Below, in pieces: positions 1 through 11,957 of a stretch of 64,000 nucleotides of DNA. Within the stretch, counting starts at the first letter, position 1, and every line of letters begins with the position of its first letter. Origin of the DNA: Hyphomicrobiales bacterium (GTDB lineage Bacteria > Pseudomonadota > Alphaproteobacteria > Rhizobiales > Rhizobiaceae); NCBI GenBank assembly GCA_900473045.1, contig UCKS01000008.1, forward strand, positions 135,971-199,970, in the 5' to 3' direction. A program made the position numbers and the translations under genes. The notes beneath the pieces were generated by a model that made no database searches, was not told the origin of the DNA, and was given only the letters and a program-made list of their open reading frames with translations.

Positions 1-85
1 CGCTGACGACGGTGCGCGAGTGCGCTTCGAAAAGCTCGAAGAACTTGTCTTCGCGCGGCAGGAGCTTGCGAAACCAACCCAGCAT
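1..85 (-). CDS. DUF47 / PhoU-like protein, N-terminal fragment
   Basis: Only the first 28 codons lie in the window; the gene runs off the left edge. The start is ATG at 85 with AGGTGG about 9 nt upstream. The visible residues begin MLGWFRKLLPREDKFFELF, which matches the usual N-terminus of DUF47 (PhoU-like) proteins. In rhizobia these typically sit beside a low-affinity Pit phosphate transporter. Identification rests on this short stretch and family knowledge; the Pit partner, if present, is outside the window. It is co-oriented with ligA, 106 bp away. Confidence 0.6.
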   Translation of the reverse strand, partial: MLGWFRKLLPREDKFFELFEAHSRTVVS

Positions 86-191
86 TGTTCATCCACCTAT
101 CTTCGTGTTGTCACGAAACTGTCACAATTCTGGCAGCCCTCATAGAGAAGACAGGGGAACGAGGAAAGCTTTTAAGGCAAAGGCGGCGCGA

Positions 192-2378
<2,187 letters not shown>

Positions 2379-2418
2379 TTAGAGAATTTTCGCAGAATGG
2401 GAAGATGCCGGTTCTCCA

Positions 2419-2533
2419 CCTCCCCTTGAGGCGGAGGTAGCGCGGAACGCGCGGGTGGGGTGATCATTAGGTGTGCACAAAGGATCACCCCACCCCCGGC
2501 ACTCCGTGCCGACCCTCCCCCCTCAAGGGGAGG
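2419..2533. repeat. Intergenic palindromic repeat (RIME-like)
   Basis: Two imperfect inverted arms (2419-2465 and 2483-2533) with a 17-nt spacer could fold into one long hairpin. The arms share CCTCCCCTTGAG at the outer end and GGTGGGGTGATC at the inner end, and differ by several bases and small gaps. It fills the recN-ligA gap almost completely. The layout resembles the multicopy intergenic palindromic elements (RIME type) of rhizobial chromosomes. No second copy is visible in this window, so the repeat status is inferred from structure. As RNA it could act as a processing or termination hairpin between recN and ligA. Confidence 0.6.
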
Positions 2534-2540
2534 GTAGAAA

Positions 2541-4214
2541 CTACACGTTGCCCGCCAGCAACCTTGCCGCCGCTGCCCTCGCTTCGTCGGTCACCGAGGC
2601 ACCGGCCAGCATGCGGGCGATCTCTTCGGTCCGGGCCTTGTCGTCCATGCGGGCGACGCGGGTAGCGATGGTTTCCGACTTTTCCGCCGAAGGCCCCTTG
2701 GAAATCAACAGATGCGTTGCGGCGCGGGCCGCCACCTGCGGTGCATGGGTAACCGACAGGACCTGCACGGTTTTCGACAACCGCTTCAGCCTCTGGCCGA
2801 TGGCATCGGCGACAGCACCGCCGACACCGGTGTCGATTTCGTCAAAAACCAGCGTCGGAGCCGAACCGCGATCGGCAAGCGCCACCTTGAGCGCCAGAAG
2901 AAAGCGCGACAGCTCACCGCCGGACGCAACCTTCATGATCGGCCCGGGCCGGGTGCCAGGATTGGTCTGGACGTGAAATTCGATCACGTCGATGCCCTCG
3001 GCAGCAGCGGCATCCTGATCGGAGGTCACCTCCACCATGAACCGGGCGCGCTCCAGCTTCAGCGCCGGAAGCTCGGCCATCACAGCCTCGGAGAGAGCCG
3101 TTGCCGTATTGTGCCGCTTGGCCGAGAGGGCAACGGCGGCCGCGTCAAAAGCGCCTTTGGTCAGGCCGAGCTGCGTTTGCAGCTGTTTCAGCTTTTCTTC
3201 GCCCGCATCAAGATCGGCAAGATCGGAAATCATCCGGACGGCAAGCGCTGGCAGCGTCGTCACCGGCACGGAATATTTGCGGGCAGCGGCGCGCAGTGCA
3301 AACAACCGTACCTCGACGCGCTCCAGCTCCTTCGGGTCATATTCAGTTTTTCGCAGCGCCGCCTCGACCGCCATCTGGGCGTCGGAAAGCTGGTTGAGCG
3401 CAGCGTCGAGCAGCTCGACAGTCTCTTCGAGAAGCCCCGGCGCTTCATGGCTCTTGCGCTCAAGCCTGCGCACCATCGAGGCGATCAGAGGCACGGGCGA
3501 GCCGTTGCCGTTGAGAAACTCGCTGGCTTCGTTGATATCGACGGCGATGCGCTCGGCCTTCATCATCCGCGAGCGGCGCTCGGCCAGATCGTCCTCCTCG
3601 CCATCCTGTGGCGACAGGGCTTCCAGTTCCTCGACGGAAGAGCGCAGATAATCGGCCTCGCGGGCAGCGGCCTCGACCTTGTCACGGTGCTTCTTCAGCG
3701 TCCGCTCGGCATCCTTCCAGATGCGGTAGAGGCCGGAGACGGACTGCGCCTCCTCGGCGAGACCGCCGAAGGCATCGAGAAGCGTGCGATGGGCATGGGT
3801 ATCGACAAGGGCGCGGTCGTCGTGCTGGCCGTGGATCTCGACCAGCAGCTGGCCTGCCTGGCGCATCAGCTGAACAGAAACCGGCTGGTCGTTGACATAG
3901 GCCTTGGTACGGCCATCGGCCGATTGCACCCGGCGGAAGATCAGGTCGCCATCATCGTCGATGCCGTTTTCGCGGACGAGAAGCCGGGCCGGATGGCTCA
4001 TGCCGACATCGAAGACCGCCGTCACCTGCCCCTTGTCGCCGCCGTGGCGAACCAGCGAACCGTCGCCCCGGCCGCCAAGCGCCAGTGACAGGCTGTCGAG
4101 CAGAATGGATTTTCCAGCCCCGGTCTCGCCCGTCAGCACAGACAGGCCGGCATCGAAGGACAGATCAAGCCGTTCGATCAGGACGATATCGCGGATCGAA
4201 ATCTGAGAGAGCAT
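2541..4214 (-). CDS. recN: DNA repair ATPase RecN
   Basis: 557 aa, full length. RecN is an SMC-like ATPase that acts early in double-strand-break repair. The Walker A motif GETGAGKS is at residues 29-36; a central coiled coil spans roughly 160-370; the ABC signature region 'SGGELSRFLLALKVA' and Walker B 'LVFDEIDTGVGG' lie in the C-terminal third. It is 34 bp downstream of bamD and co-oriented. No LexA (GTTC-N7-GTTC) box was seen directly upstream, so expression probably comes from bamD or further upstream. Confidence 0.96.
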   Translation of the reverse strand: MLSQISIRDIVLIERLDLSFDAGLSVLTGETGAGKSILLDSLSLALGGRGDGSLVRHGGDKGQVTAVFDVGMSHPARLLVRENGIDDDGDLIFRRVQSADGRTKAYVNDQPVSVQLMRQAGQLLVEIHGQHDDRALVDTHAHRTLLDAFGGLAEEAQSVSGLYRIWKDAERTLKKHRDKVEAAAREADYLRSSVEELEALSPQDGEEDDLAERRSRMMKAERIAVDINEASEFLNGNGSPVPLIASMVRRLERKSHEAPGLLEETVELLDAALNQLSDAQMAVEAALRKTEYDPKELERVEVRLFALRAAARKYSVPVTTLPALAVRMISDLADLDAGEEKLKQLQTQLGLTKGAFDAAAVALSAKRHNTATALSEAVMAELPALKLERARFMVEVTSDQDAAAAEGIDVIEFHVQTNPGTRPGPIMKVASGGELSRFLLALKVALADRGSAPTLVFDEIDTGVGGAVADAIGQRLKRLSKTVQVLSVTHAPQVAARAATHLLISKGPSAEKSETIATRVARMDDKARTEEIARMLAGASVTDEARAAAARLLAGNV

Positions 4215-4248
4215 CCCGGTTCAAATCTCTTCGCTGTCTATCCCGGCC

Positions 4249-5115
4249 CTAGGCGCCCAAGAGCTTCTTGCCTGCGCGCGAAATCCAGGAGTTACCGTTT
4301 TCACGCGGCTCAAGACCACCGCTCTGCAGCAGCTTGTAGCTATCGGAATACCACTGGCTGTCAGGATAGTTGTGGCCGAGAACGGCGGCTGCCGTCTGTG
4401 CCTCGGTGGTGATGCCCATGGCGAAATAGGTTTCCACCAGACGTGCCAGCGCTTCCTCGACCTGATTGGTATTCGGATAGGATTCCACCACCGAGCGGAA
4501 ACGCGTGATCGCGGCCAGGTATTCCTTGCGCTCCAGATAATAGCGGCCGACCTGCATTTCCTTGCCGGCCAGCTGGTCCTTGGCATAGCGCATCTTGGCT
4601 TGCGCATCCTCGACATATTCCGAATCGGGATATTTGCTAATGACCGCCTGCATCGCCTCGATGGTCTTGAAGGCCGGCTTCTGATCCTGCGTTACCGCGG
4701 GGATCTGCTTGGAATAGGCGAGACCGACAATGTACTGCGCGTAGGCTGCATCTTCGGATTCGGGATAGAGGTTCAGGTAGCGGCTCGCCCCGTTGATGGC
4801 GTCCTGATACTGGCCGTTGCGGTAATTGATGAACGAGCGCATGACCAGCGCCTTGCGGGCATATTCCGAGAACGGATGCTGCTGGTCGATGGCGTCGAAC
4901 TTGCGGGCAGCCTCTGTGGTCTTGCCGGCATTCAGGTTGGCCAAGCCCTGGTTGTAGAGCACTTCCGGCGGGTCCGTTTCGGCGGCCAGCTTGGTGATAT
5001 CGATGTCGGGATCGTTCTGGCAAGCGGTGATCAGTACACTGCCCGCGGAAGCCGCAAGCGCGATGACAACAACACGTGCCATCTTTTTCAATTCAAACTG
5101 GCCTGCAATTACCAT
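4249..5115 (-). CDS. bamD: Outer-membrane assembly lipoprotein BamD
   Basis: 288 aa. BamD is the essential lipoprotein of the BAM complex that inserts beta-barrel proteins into the outer membrane. A type II signal peptide ends in the lipobox LITAC, with the lipidated Cys at residue 32 of the longest frame. The mature part is a run of TPR-like helices of the YfiO/ComL family ('[19 protein letters not shown]', '[20 protein letters not shown]'). The start may be 5115 or the internal ATG at 5082; the former leaves a longer basic n-region. Located between lpxC and recN, a common alphaproteobacterial order. Confidence 0.93.
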   Translation of the reverse strand: MVIAGQFELKKMARVVVIALAASAGSVLITACQNDPDIDITKLAAETDPPEVLYNQGLANLNAGKTTEAARKFDAIDQQHPFSEYARKALVMRSFINYRNGQYQDAINGASRYLNLYPESEDAAYAQYIVGLAYSKQIPAVTQDQKPAFKTIEAMQAVISKYPDSEYVEDAQAKMRYAKDQLAGKEMQVGRYYLERKEYLAAITRFRSVVESYPNTNQVEEALARLVETYFAMGITTEAQTAAAVLGHNYPDSQWYSDSYKLLQSGGLEPRENGNSWISRAGKKLLGA

Positions 5116-5242
5116 TCGTAAATCCCAACTCCCGCGCCGGTAAGAATACCGCCGCCTATGAACCGCGTTTTAGATCAAGATGCAACAAGACCGCAATGTC
5201 ATGATGATTGATTAACGCAATTTTGTGGCAGTCTTATCATGA

Positions 5243-5266
5243 AAAAGCCGGTCAAAAGACCGGCTC
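5243..5266 (-). terminator. Rho-independent terminator after lpxC
   Basis: An 8-bp perfect stem (AGCCGGTC / GACCGGCT) with an AAAA loop at 5246-5265, read on the minus strand and followed by TTTTT. It lies about 50 bp after the lpxC stop and before bamD. Confidence 0.85.
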
Positions 5267-5315
5267 TCATCAAACATCAGACCAGATTTCCCTTTCAGGA
5301 ACAAATAGCTGCATA

Positions 5316-6254
5316 TTACGGTGCGCTGACAGCAATCACTTCGCGCGGCGCCGGACGCTGACGCTGCGGAGCATTCTCGACGATTTCGTAGGCTGTCGGA
5401 TCGCTCATCAGAGCCTTCAGCGCATTGGCATTCATCTTGTGGCCACCGCGATAGGAACGGTAGCAACCGATGAACGGCGCACCGGCCAAAGCCAGGTCAC
5501 CCACGGCGTCCAGCGTCTTGTGACGAACGAACTCGTCCTTGTAGCGCAGGCCCTCCATGTTGATGACGGTGTTGTCATCGGCAATGACGACCGAATTTTC
5601 CAGCGACGAACCGAGGCCGCGACCGGCAGCCCACATGCGCTCGACGTCGCGCATGAAACCGAAGGTGCGGGCCCGCGACAATTCCGTCTTGAAAACCGAA
5701 GGCGTGATGTCACCCTTCCAGGCCTGACGGCCGATCAGCGGGCTATCGAAATCGATCTCCACTTCAAAGCGCATGCCGTCATAAGGCGTGAATTCCGACC
5801 AGGACGCGCCTGATTCGATACGGACAGGCTTGAGGATGCGGATATAGCGGCGCTTGACCGAAAGCGCCTTGATGCCGGTCTGCTCGATAGCCTCGATGAA
5901 CGGAGCCGAGCTGCCATCCATGATCGGCATTTCGGCGCCCTGCACTTCGATCAGAAGATTGTCGAGGCCAAGCGCATAGATCGCTGCCATCACATGCTCG
6001 ATCGTGGCGATCGAGGTCGCCGGCGAAAAACCGAGGATGGTGCACAGATCAGTGTTACCGACCTGCGAGGAAACGGCCTTGAATTCGCTGATCGTCTGTT
6101 CGCCGACAACACGCTGGAAAACGATGCCGCTGTCCGCTTCCGCCGGATGAAACGTAATTGCGACTTCAGCGCCAGAATGTACGCCGGTGCCGCTCAGGGT
6201 AACAGAGTGTGCAATCGTCGTCTGAAACCCTAGCAGTCCAATTCCCAGTCCCAT
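5316..6254 (-). CDS. lpxC: UDP-3-O-acyl-N-acetylglucosamine deacetylase LpxC
   Basis: 312 aa from the ATG at 6254, which has GAAGG 8-12 nt upstream; an in-frame TTG at 6269 is an alternative. LpxC is the zinc-dependent, committed step of lipid A synthesis in the cytoplasm. Zinc-ligand and catalytic motifs are present: the first His in 'IEHVMAAIYALG' (about H87), then 'HKTLDAVGDLALAG' and 'GGHKMNANALKAL' near the C-terminus. It follows ftsZ after a terminator and a 280-bp leader, so it probably has its own promoter. It ends in a clear terminator. Confidence 0.97.
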   Translation of the reverse strand: MGLGIGLLGFQTTIAHSVTLSGTGVHSGAEVAITFHPAEADSGIVFQRVVGEQTISEFKAVSSQVGNTDLCTILGFSPATSIATIEHVMAAIYALGLDNLLIEVQGAEMPIMDGSSAPFIEAIEQTGIKALSVKRRYIRILKPVRIESGASWSEFTPYDGMRFEVEIDFDSPLIGRQAWKGDITPSVFKTELSRARTFGFMRDVERMWAAGRGLGSSLENSVVIADDNTVINMEGLRYKDEFVRHKTLDAVGDLALAGAPFIGCYRSYRGGHKMNANALKALMSDPTAYEIVENAPQRQRPAPREVIAVSAP

Positions 6255-6594
6255 GCTTATCGCCTTCAAATGCTATGTGGCGTTACCGCCGAATGTCTCG
6301 ATGGGACCAGAGCCGCGCGTTTTCCAAGACCGCAAGGCACACAATCGGAAAGCGACGCTTTGCCGTCACCATCCGGTCCAATATGCCAACTTTCGCGTTT
6401 AGAATCGCAACGTTGCCCCATCAGTCCTGATTGTGAAGATAATTGCACCGGGCCGTCATTCCAAATCACTGTTTCTTTCGCTTTGTTACGCGACGCACAC
6501 ACGGTGCTTAGATATTGGAAGAATTCACTAATTCATAAAAAATGCCCGGGCGCAAACCCGGGCATTTCGGCAAGGAGGAAGGTGGGTTAAAAAA
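6255..6594. other. ftsZ-lpxC intergenic region
   Basis: 340 bp without a convincing gene. It contains the ftsZ terminator at its right end (6536-6567) and about 280 bp of lpxC leader. A 78-codon minus-strand open frame (6266-6502) has no recognisable protein features and is not called. No known riboswitch or operator was recognised. Confidence 0.6.
6536..6567 (-). terminator. Terminator after ftsZ
   Basis: AAATGCCCGGG / CCCGGGCATTT stem with a short loop, followed on the minus strand by a T run. It lies 28 bp past the ftsZ stop and separates ftsZ from lpxC. Confidence 0.85.
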
Positions 6595-8370
6595 TCAGTT
6601 CGACTGACGGCGCAGGAAAGCCGGGATTTCGAGCTGATCGTCTTCATGTGCACGCGGCTGCGAGGCAGCGCGGGCACGGTCATCGAGAGGGGCAGCCCGG
6701 CGCGGCGCATAAACGCTGGCTTCAGGCGACAGCGGACGGCGCTGCTGCGAGGCTGCAGCCGGTGCACCGGCGGTCATGTCAGACGCGACATCATGCGTTT
6801 CTTCTTCGCGGCGTGCGAGCGAATTGGTGATTCGCTTGAGCAGGCCCATCGGGCCGCGCTCTTCATGCTGAACCGGCTGTGCACGATGCTCGGCTTCGGC
6901 CTTCACCATCGGCGGGAAGTCCTCGACGCGCGGCATGCGGACCTGTTCGGCCTGCTGGCGGATCACCGGAGCGATCGGCTCCTGGCGAACCGGAGCCTGG
7001 GCAACCGGCTGCTGGTAGACCGGTGTTTCGACAGCCCGCTGAACCGGAGCCGCCTGCGGGACAGGCTGCTGTTCGACCGGTGCGGCGCCTGCGAAAAGCT
7101 TGCTCTGCGGACGGAAATCGTCCTGAGCCTGCTGAACCGGCGCAGTTGCACCGCCGCGCGGCATCGACAGGAACAGTTCGCGTTCCAATTCCGCTGCGCG
7201 GATGGCTTCGGCAATCGAATCGCTGGTCTGCTGGACCGGCTGCGCGGCCTGCTGCTGAACAACAGGCTGCTGGGCAACCGGAGCCGGCTGCTGAACGGCA
7301 ACAGTCGGCTGGACCGCCGCTGCCGGGATGGCGATGGACGGACGGATGATCGGCTTGGCGGCTACCGGACGAAAGTCGGAAGAACGACCGGCCACCTCCG
7401 CGGCCGTCCGATCGATACCCGTTGCCACGACCGAAACCCGGATGAGGCCTTCGAGCTCTTCGTCGAATGTTGCGCCCAGAATGATGTTGGCGTCCGGATC
7501 CACTTCCTCGCGGATGCGGGTGGCTGCTTCGTCGACCTCGAACAGGGTCAAGTCACGGCCGCCGGTGATCGAGATCAGCAGGCCCTGAGCGCCCTTCATC
7601 GAGGTTTCGTCGAGCAGCGGGTTGGCGATCGCAGCTTCGGCTGCGGCCATTGCGCGGCCTTCGCCGGATGCTTCGCCGGTGCCCATCATGGCGCGGCCCA
7701 TTTCGCGCATCACGGAACGAACGTCCGCGAAGTCGAGGTTGATCAGGCCTTCCTTGACCATCAGGTCGGTGATGCAGGCAACGCCCGAGTACAGAACCTG
7801 GTCGGCCATTGCGAATGCGTCGGCGAACGTGGTGCGGTCATTGGCGATCCGGAACAGGTTCTGGTTCGGAATGACGATCAGCGTATCGACGGACTTCTGC
7901 AGTTCCTGGATACCCATGTCGGCGAGACGCATACGGCGCTGGCCTTCGAACTGGAACGGCTTGGTGACCACGCCGACCGTCAGGATGCCCTTGTTGCGGG
8001 CAGCCTGGGCAACGACCGGAGCAGCACCGGTACCGGTACCACCACCCATGCCGGCGGTGACGAAGCACATGTGCGTACCGTTCAGGTGATCGATGATCTC
8101 ATCGATGCACTCTTCAGCAGCCGCACGGCCGACTTCCGGCTGCGAACCGGCGCCGAGGCCTTCGGTCACGGCAACCCCCATCTGGATGATGCGCGAAGCC
8201 TTGGTCATGGTCAGCGCCTGGGCATCGGTGTTGGCGACGACGAAATCGACGCCCTCGAGGCCTGCGGTGATCATGTTGTTGACAGCATTGCCGCCGCCGC
8301 CGCCGACACCGAAGACGGTGATGCGGGGCTTCAGCTCGGTGATATCCGGCTTTTGCAAGTTGATCGTCAT
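6595..8370 (-). CDS. ftsZ: Cell-division tubulin homologue FtsZ
   Basis: 591 aa, far longer than the 383 aa of E. coli because of a long linker. FtsZ forms the Z ring that organises division. The GTPase domain shows '[13 protein letters not shown]' near residue 21 and the tubulin signature GGGTGTG at 109-115. From about residue 320 to 575 comes a low-complexity linker rich in Gln, Pro, Val and Ala (repeated APVxQQPV units). The C-terminal peptide [10 protein letters not shown], which binds FtsA and other partners, is intact. Start ATG has AAGGAAC upstream. 93 bp after ftsA; ends in a terminator. Confidence 0.98.
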   Translation of the reverse strand: MTINLQKPDITELKPRITVFGVGGGGGNAVNNMITAGLEGVDFVVANTDAQALTMTKASRIIQMGVAVTEGLGAGSQPEVGRAAAEECIDEIIDHLNGTHMCFVTAGMGGGTGTGAAPVVAQAARNKGILTVGVVTKPFQFEGQRRMRLADMGIQELQKSVDTLIVIPNQNLFRIANDRTTFADAFAMADQVLYSGVACITDLMVKEGLINLDFADVRSVMREMGRAMMGTGEASGEGRAMAAAEAAIANPLLDETSMKGAQGLLISITGGRDLTLFEVDEAATRIREEVDPDANIILGATFDEELEGLIRVSVVATGIDRTAAEVAGRSSDFRPVAAKPIIRPSIAIPAAAVQPTVAVQQPAPVAQQPVVQQQAAQPVQQTSDSIAEAIRAAELERELFLSMPRGGATAPVQQAQDDFRPQSKLFAGAAPVEQQPVPQAAPVQRAVETPVYQQPVAQAPVRQEPIAPVIRQQAEQVRMPRVEDFPPMVKAEAEHRAQPVQHEERGPMGLLKRITNSLARREEETHDVASDMTAGAPAAASQQRRPLSPEASVYAPRRAAPLDDRARAASQPRAHEDDQLEIPAFLRRQSN

Positions 8371-8463
8371 TGTACCCGTTCCTTCCTGGTTTCTGGCCGC
8401 CTTGCCGAGCCGGCCAAATCACTAAATCCCGTATTGCACCCGTTCAGCACTATGCCGAAGGGC

Positions 8464-9795
8464 TCAAAAGCTTTCCTTCAGCCATTGACCCATGCGGGCG
8501 ATACGGCTGTTGTTTCCTGCAAGCGACGAGAGCAGACCGCCCTGCGCCGCATGTGTTTCCATGTCCGCGACCTGCGGATAGATCATCAGCCCGACAGCCG
8601 TCGAAAAGGCAGGGCCCTTTGCTGCTGCCGGCAGTCCGGAGACGCCGAGCGGACGGCCGATGCGCACGTTGCGGGCGAGAATGCGGCGCGCTGATTCCGG
8701 CAGACCGGTCAGTTGCGCAGCACCACCCGTCAGAACGACGCGCTTGCCGACGATCGGCGAAAAGCCCGACCGCTGGATGCGGTCACGGATGAGTTCCAGT
8801 GTTTCCTCGATGCGGGCCCGCACGATGCGCGAGACAAGCGCCCGCGGCACGTGGGTCGGCTGATCGCGGTCGTCCTCGCCGATCGGCGGAACGGAAACGA
8901 TATCGCGCTCGTCGGCACTGTTGGGCAGCGCCGAACCGTGAACGACCTTCAGACGCTCGGCGTCCTCGATACGGGTCGAAAGACCGCGTGCAAGGTCAGT
9001 CGTGACATGGTGGCCACCAAGGCTGATCGCATCGGCGTGAACCAGCTTGCCCTCGGCAAACACCGAGATCGTCGTGGTGCCGCCGCCCATATCGATGGCA
9101 GCGCAGCCGAGTTCGACTTCGTCATCGACCAGTGCCGCAAGACCGCTGGCATAAGGTGTCGCGACAATACCCTCGACCGACAGATGCGCGCGGTTGATGC
9201 AGAGCTCGAGGTTCTTCAGCGCAGCGCGTTCCGCCGTCAGCACGTGCATGTCGACGCCAAGCGCATCGCCAAACATGGCCAGCGGATCGCGGATACCGCG
9301 TTCACCGTCGAGCGAAAAGCCGGTTGGCAGCGAATGCAGGATCACACGGTCCTGACGCAGCGACTGCTGGCCGGCAGCAGCCAGAACCTTCTTCAGGTCG
9401 GCAGCATCGACTTCCTGGCCACCCAGATCGATCGAGGCTGTATAAATATCACTCTGCAGACGGCCGGCCGAAATATTGACGATCAGGCTGTCGATGGTCA
9501 GCCCCGCCATGCGCTCGGCGGCGTCGACGGCGAGACGGACGACACTTTCGGCAGCATCGAGATCGGCGATGACGCCGTTCTTCATGCCGCGCGACTTGTG
9601 ATGGCCGATCCCGATGATCTCGATCGAATGGGTGCGTCCCGGCAGGATCTGGCTTTCGGCGCGCGGCGTCAGCCGGCCGATCATGCAGACCACCTTGGTC
9701 GAACCGATATCGAGCACAGAAACGACATGCGACCGCTTGGAGGAAAGCGGCTTCAGACGCGGCAGCCCAAAACTCGAGGAGCCGAAGATGCTCAT
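8464..9795 (-). CDS. ftsA: Cell-division actin-like protein FtsA
   Basis: 443 aa. FtsA tethers FtsZ filaments to the inner membrane and signals to the divisome. An ATP-binding actin fold is visible: phosphate-1 'VVSVLDIGSTKVVCMIG' near residue 25, and 'CAAIDMGGGTTTISVFAEG' as phosphate-2. The C-terminal amphipathic membrane-targeting helix is 'ARMGQWLKESF'. The N-terminus has a 20-residue extension common in rhizobia. The start overlaps the ftsQ stop by 4 nt (ATGA), indicating translational coupling. Confidence 0.98.
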   Translation of the reverse strand: MSIFGSSSFGLPRLKPLSSKRSHVVSVLDIGSTKVVCMIGRLTPRAESQILPGRTHSIEIIGIGHHKSRGMKNGVIADLDAAESVVRLAVDAAERMAGLTIDSLIVNISAGRLQSDIYTASIDLGGQEVDAADLKKVLAAAGQQSLRQDRVILHSLPTGFSLDGERGIRDPLAMFGDALGVDMHVLTAERAALKNLELCINRAHLSVEGIVATPYASGLAALVDDEVELGCAAIDMGGGTTTISVFAEGKLVHADAISLGGHHVTTDLARGLSTRIEDAERLKVVHGSALPNSADERDIVSVPPIGEDDRDQPTHVPRALVSRIVRARIEETLELIRDRIQRSGFSPIVGKRVVLTGGAAQLTGLPESARRILARNVRIGRPLGVSGLPAAAKGPAFSTAVGLMIYPQVADMETHAAQGGLLSSLAGNNSRIARMGQWLKESF

Positions 9796-10724
9796 GTACG
9801 GCCTTCCTTTTCCTGCTTCAACAACATCTTCGTGCGGGCTTCCAGAACAGTCCGGCGGCGGGCAGCGGCTTCCGGGGTCAACTGGATCGTGGTGCGATCC
9901 TCTAGCCGGAGATCAACCGCAGCGATGTCACGTTCGAGCAATTGCTGCCCCTCATCCATCGTCGACAACACCTGCATGGCGCGGTCGAGATCATGCTCGG
10001 GCAGCTTGATGTTGATGCCGTTATCCAGGATCAGATCCCAACGGCGGCCGGCAACGCGCACATAGGCTTTGACGCGCTTGCTGATTTCCGGCCACTGTTC
10101 AAATCGTGCATAGAACGCGGCAGCGGTGGTCTCGGCATCGCGGCCGACGAACAGCGGCAGCTCGGAGAATTTGTTGTCACGGAGCGGCGCAATCACGCTG
10201 CCGCTTGCCTCGATCAGCGACAGGTCGGAACCGTGCTGCCAGATACCGAACGCCTTGCGTTCCTTCAGATTGACTTCGATCGTGCCCGGATAGACCTTGC
10301 GCACCGCAACGTCCTCGACCCAGGGCATCTCGCTGATCAGCTTGCGCGCCGCGCCGATGTCGAGGGCGACCAGGGAGGTTGCACCATCAAGGCCGAGCTG
10401 CTGCAGAATGTCGATTTCCGAGGTCTGGTCGTTGCCGGACACCTTGACGTCCTCGATGGCAAAACCGACGGCCGTCGTGGTTGTCTGGGCGAAATCCTGG
10501 CTGTGACCACCGAGCGACATGCCGTAGAAACCGGTCGCAGCAAAAAGCGCGACGACGGAGACGGTGCCGGTGTACGGCATGAAATGGATACGGCCCGTCC
10601 CGAGACTGACGAGGAAACGCACGACGCGGCGAAGCGGCCGCGGCAAAACGCGCTGACCATCAAGATCAGCCGCTTCCAGCGGAGCCCGTCCTCTTCCTGC
10701 TTTCCTGCCCTTCAACGCAAACAC
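9792..10724 (-). CDS. ftsQ: Divisome protein FtsQ
   Basis: 310 aa from a GTG at 10724, chosen because GGAGG lies 7 nt upstream; an ATG at 10745 is in frame but lacks such a site. FtsQ is a bitopic inner-membrane protein that links FtsA/FtsK to FtsL/FtsI. It has a basic cytoplasmic N-terminus, one transmembrane helix ('[19 protein letters not shown]'), then a periplasmic POTRA domain ('[19 protein letters not shown]') and the FtsQ beta domain. The start lies inside the last codons of ddlB and the end overlaps ftsA, so ddlB-ftsQ-ftsA behave as one translational unit. Confidence 0.95.
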   Translation of the reverse strand: MFALKGRKAGRGRAPLEAADLDGQRVLPRPLRRVVRFLVSLGTGRIHFMPYTGTVSVVALFAATGFYGMSLGGHSQDFAQTTTTAVGFAIEDVKVSGNDQTSEIDILQQLGLDGATSLVALDIGAARKLISEMPWVEDVAVRKVYPGTIEVNLKERKAFGIWQHGSDLSLIEASGSVIAPLRDNKFSELPLFVGRDAETTAAAFYARFEQWPEISKRVKAYVRVAGRRWDLILDNGINIKLPEHDLDRAMQVLSTMDEGQQLLERDIAAVDLRLEDRTTIQLTPEAAARRRTVLEARTKMLLKQEKEGRT

Positions 10725-11638
10725 GACGCGTCCTCCACGATCCACTTGAGGAATTCACCAAACGTATGACCAGCATGAACGGCCATTTCAGGCACCAGAG
10801 AGGTGGGAGTCATGCCGGGCTGAGTATTGACCTCCAGCCAGATGAGCTCTCCTTCTGCAGAGAAACGGTCGTCGAAGCGGAAGTCGGAGCGGCTTACGCC
10901 GCGGCATCCAATCGCCTGATGCGCCATGACTGAGAGTGTTTGTATTTTTTGGTAAATATTCGGTAAAAGATCGGCCGGGATGACGTGTTTTGAGCCACCT
11001 TTCACATACTTTGAATCGTAATCGTAGAAGGCGTGTCCCTGCGGTATCACTTCGGTGACGCCAAGAGCCGTATCGCCCATGACGCCGCAGGTGAACTCGC
11101 GACCGTACACATAGCGCTCGACCATCACCCGGTCACCGTAGCGCCACTCGTTCGACGTGACGATCTGCGGCGGATGCGATTGATCCTCCTTGACCATCAC
11201 CACGCCGAAGCTGGAGCCTTCGCGAACAGGCTTGACCACATAAGGTGGCTTCATCGGATGATCGGAGCCAAAATCATGGCGATCCATGACGCGCGCCTCG
11301 GCAACGGGGATGCCGGCAGCGCTGGCAACAAGCTTTGCCTGCGCCTTGTCCATGGCAAGAGCCGAAGCCAGAACGCCGGAATGCGTATAGGGGATCTGAA
11401 GATATTCGAGGATGCCCTGGATCGTGCCGTCTTCGCCAAACGGGCCATGCAGGGCATTGAAGGCCACATCGGGACGCAGCGCGGCAAGAACGGATGCAAC
11501 ATTGCGATCAACGTCAATACGGGTAACGCGGTAGCCCTCGGCCTCCAGCGCATCGGCGCACGCAGCCCCGGAAGACAAGCTGACAGGCCGCTCCGAAGAA
11601 AATCCGCCCAACAGGACAGCTACATGCTTACCACTCAT
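10712..11638 (-). CDS. ddlB: D-alanine--D-alanine ligase
   Basis: 308 aa from the ATG at 11638, preceded by GGGGG at about 6 nt; an ATG 15 nt further up is also in frame. The enzyme joins two D-Ala for the MurF substrate. ATP-grasp fold: N-terminal '[19 protein letters not shown]', '[19 protein letters not shown]', the ATP-binding '[15 protein letters not shown]', and C-terminal '[15 protein letters not shown]' with the Mg ligands. First gene of the ddlB-ftsQ-ftsA-ftsZ block and overlaps ftsQ by 13 bp. Confidence 0.97.
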   Translation of the reverse strand: MSGKHVAVLLGGFSSERPVSLSSGAACADALEAEGYRVTRIDVDRNVASVLAALRPDVAFNALHGPFGEDGTIQGILEYLQIPYTHSGVLASALAMDKAQAKLVASAAGIPVAEARVMDRHDFGSDHPMKPPYVVKPVREGSSFGVVMVKEDQSHPPQIVTSNEWRYGDRVMVERYVYGREFTCGVMGDTALGVTEVIPQGHAFYDYDSKYVKGGSKHVIPADLLPNIYQKIQTLSVMAHQAIGCRGVSRSDFRFDDRFSAEGELIWLEVNTQPGMTPTSLVPEMAVHAGHTFGEFLKWIVEDASCLR

Positions 11639-11957
11639 AAAAACCCCCGACATTACGCCAGCCTTACAAATCGCTGCTTGCGCCTAGCTTGTTGACGCAG
11701 ATGAGTCGCATCCTTCAGGCACAGCTTCACTAGAGCGGCATTATAGTTAATGAACCGTTTACTTTGGTTAACCCTATCCAAGACATGGGTAAAATATTTC
11801 GCACCGACTCATCTCGGCACTTCGATTCATCGCTTAGAATCAGAGTGTTATTTGCGGCGCAAGAGAAAAGGCCGCTAGCGCGGCAGATAAAATGGAAAGG
11901 CCCCGCAGCGTTTTGCGCGGGGCCTTTCGTAAGCGAAGCATGGCAGATGGCCGCGTC
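11639..11957. promoter_or_regulatory. ddlB upstream region with CtrA-like elements
   Basis: 319 bp without a gene. The right end carries the aqpZ terminator. At 11747-11761 the plus strand reads TTAA-N7-TTTA, one base from the CtrA full-site pattern TTAA-N7-TTAA, and 5 bp further is the palindrome GGTTAACC (11766-11773) containing CtrA half-sites. Probably the promoter region of ddlB-ftsQAZ. CtrA control of ftsQA/ftsZ is known in Caulobacter; here it is inferred from short motifs only. Confidence 0.4.
11896..11927 (-). terminator. Terminator after aqpZ
   Basis: AAAGGCCCCGC / GCGGGGCCTTT stem with a 10-nt loop, 30 bp downstream of the aqpZ stop. The stem is strong; the following T run on the minus strand is broken (CCATTTT). 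Confidence 0.8.

Noticed and set aside
6266..6502. 78-codon minus-strand frame upstream of lpxC
   Set aside because: No RBS, signal, membrane segment or family resemblance; ends just before the lpxC start by chance.
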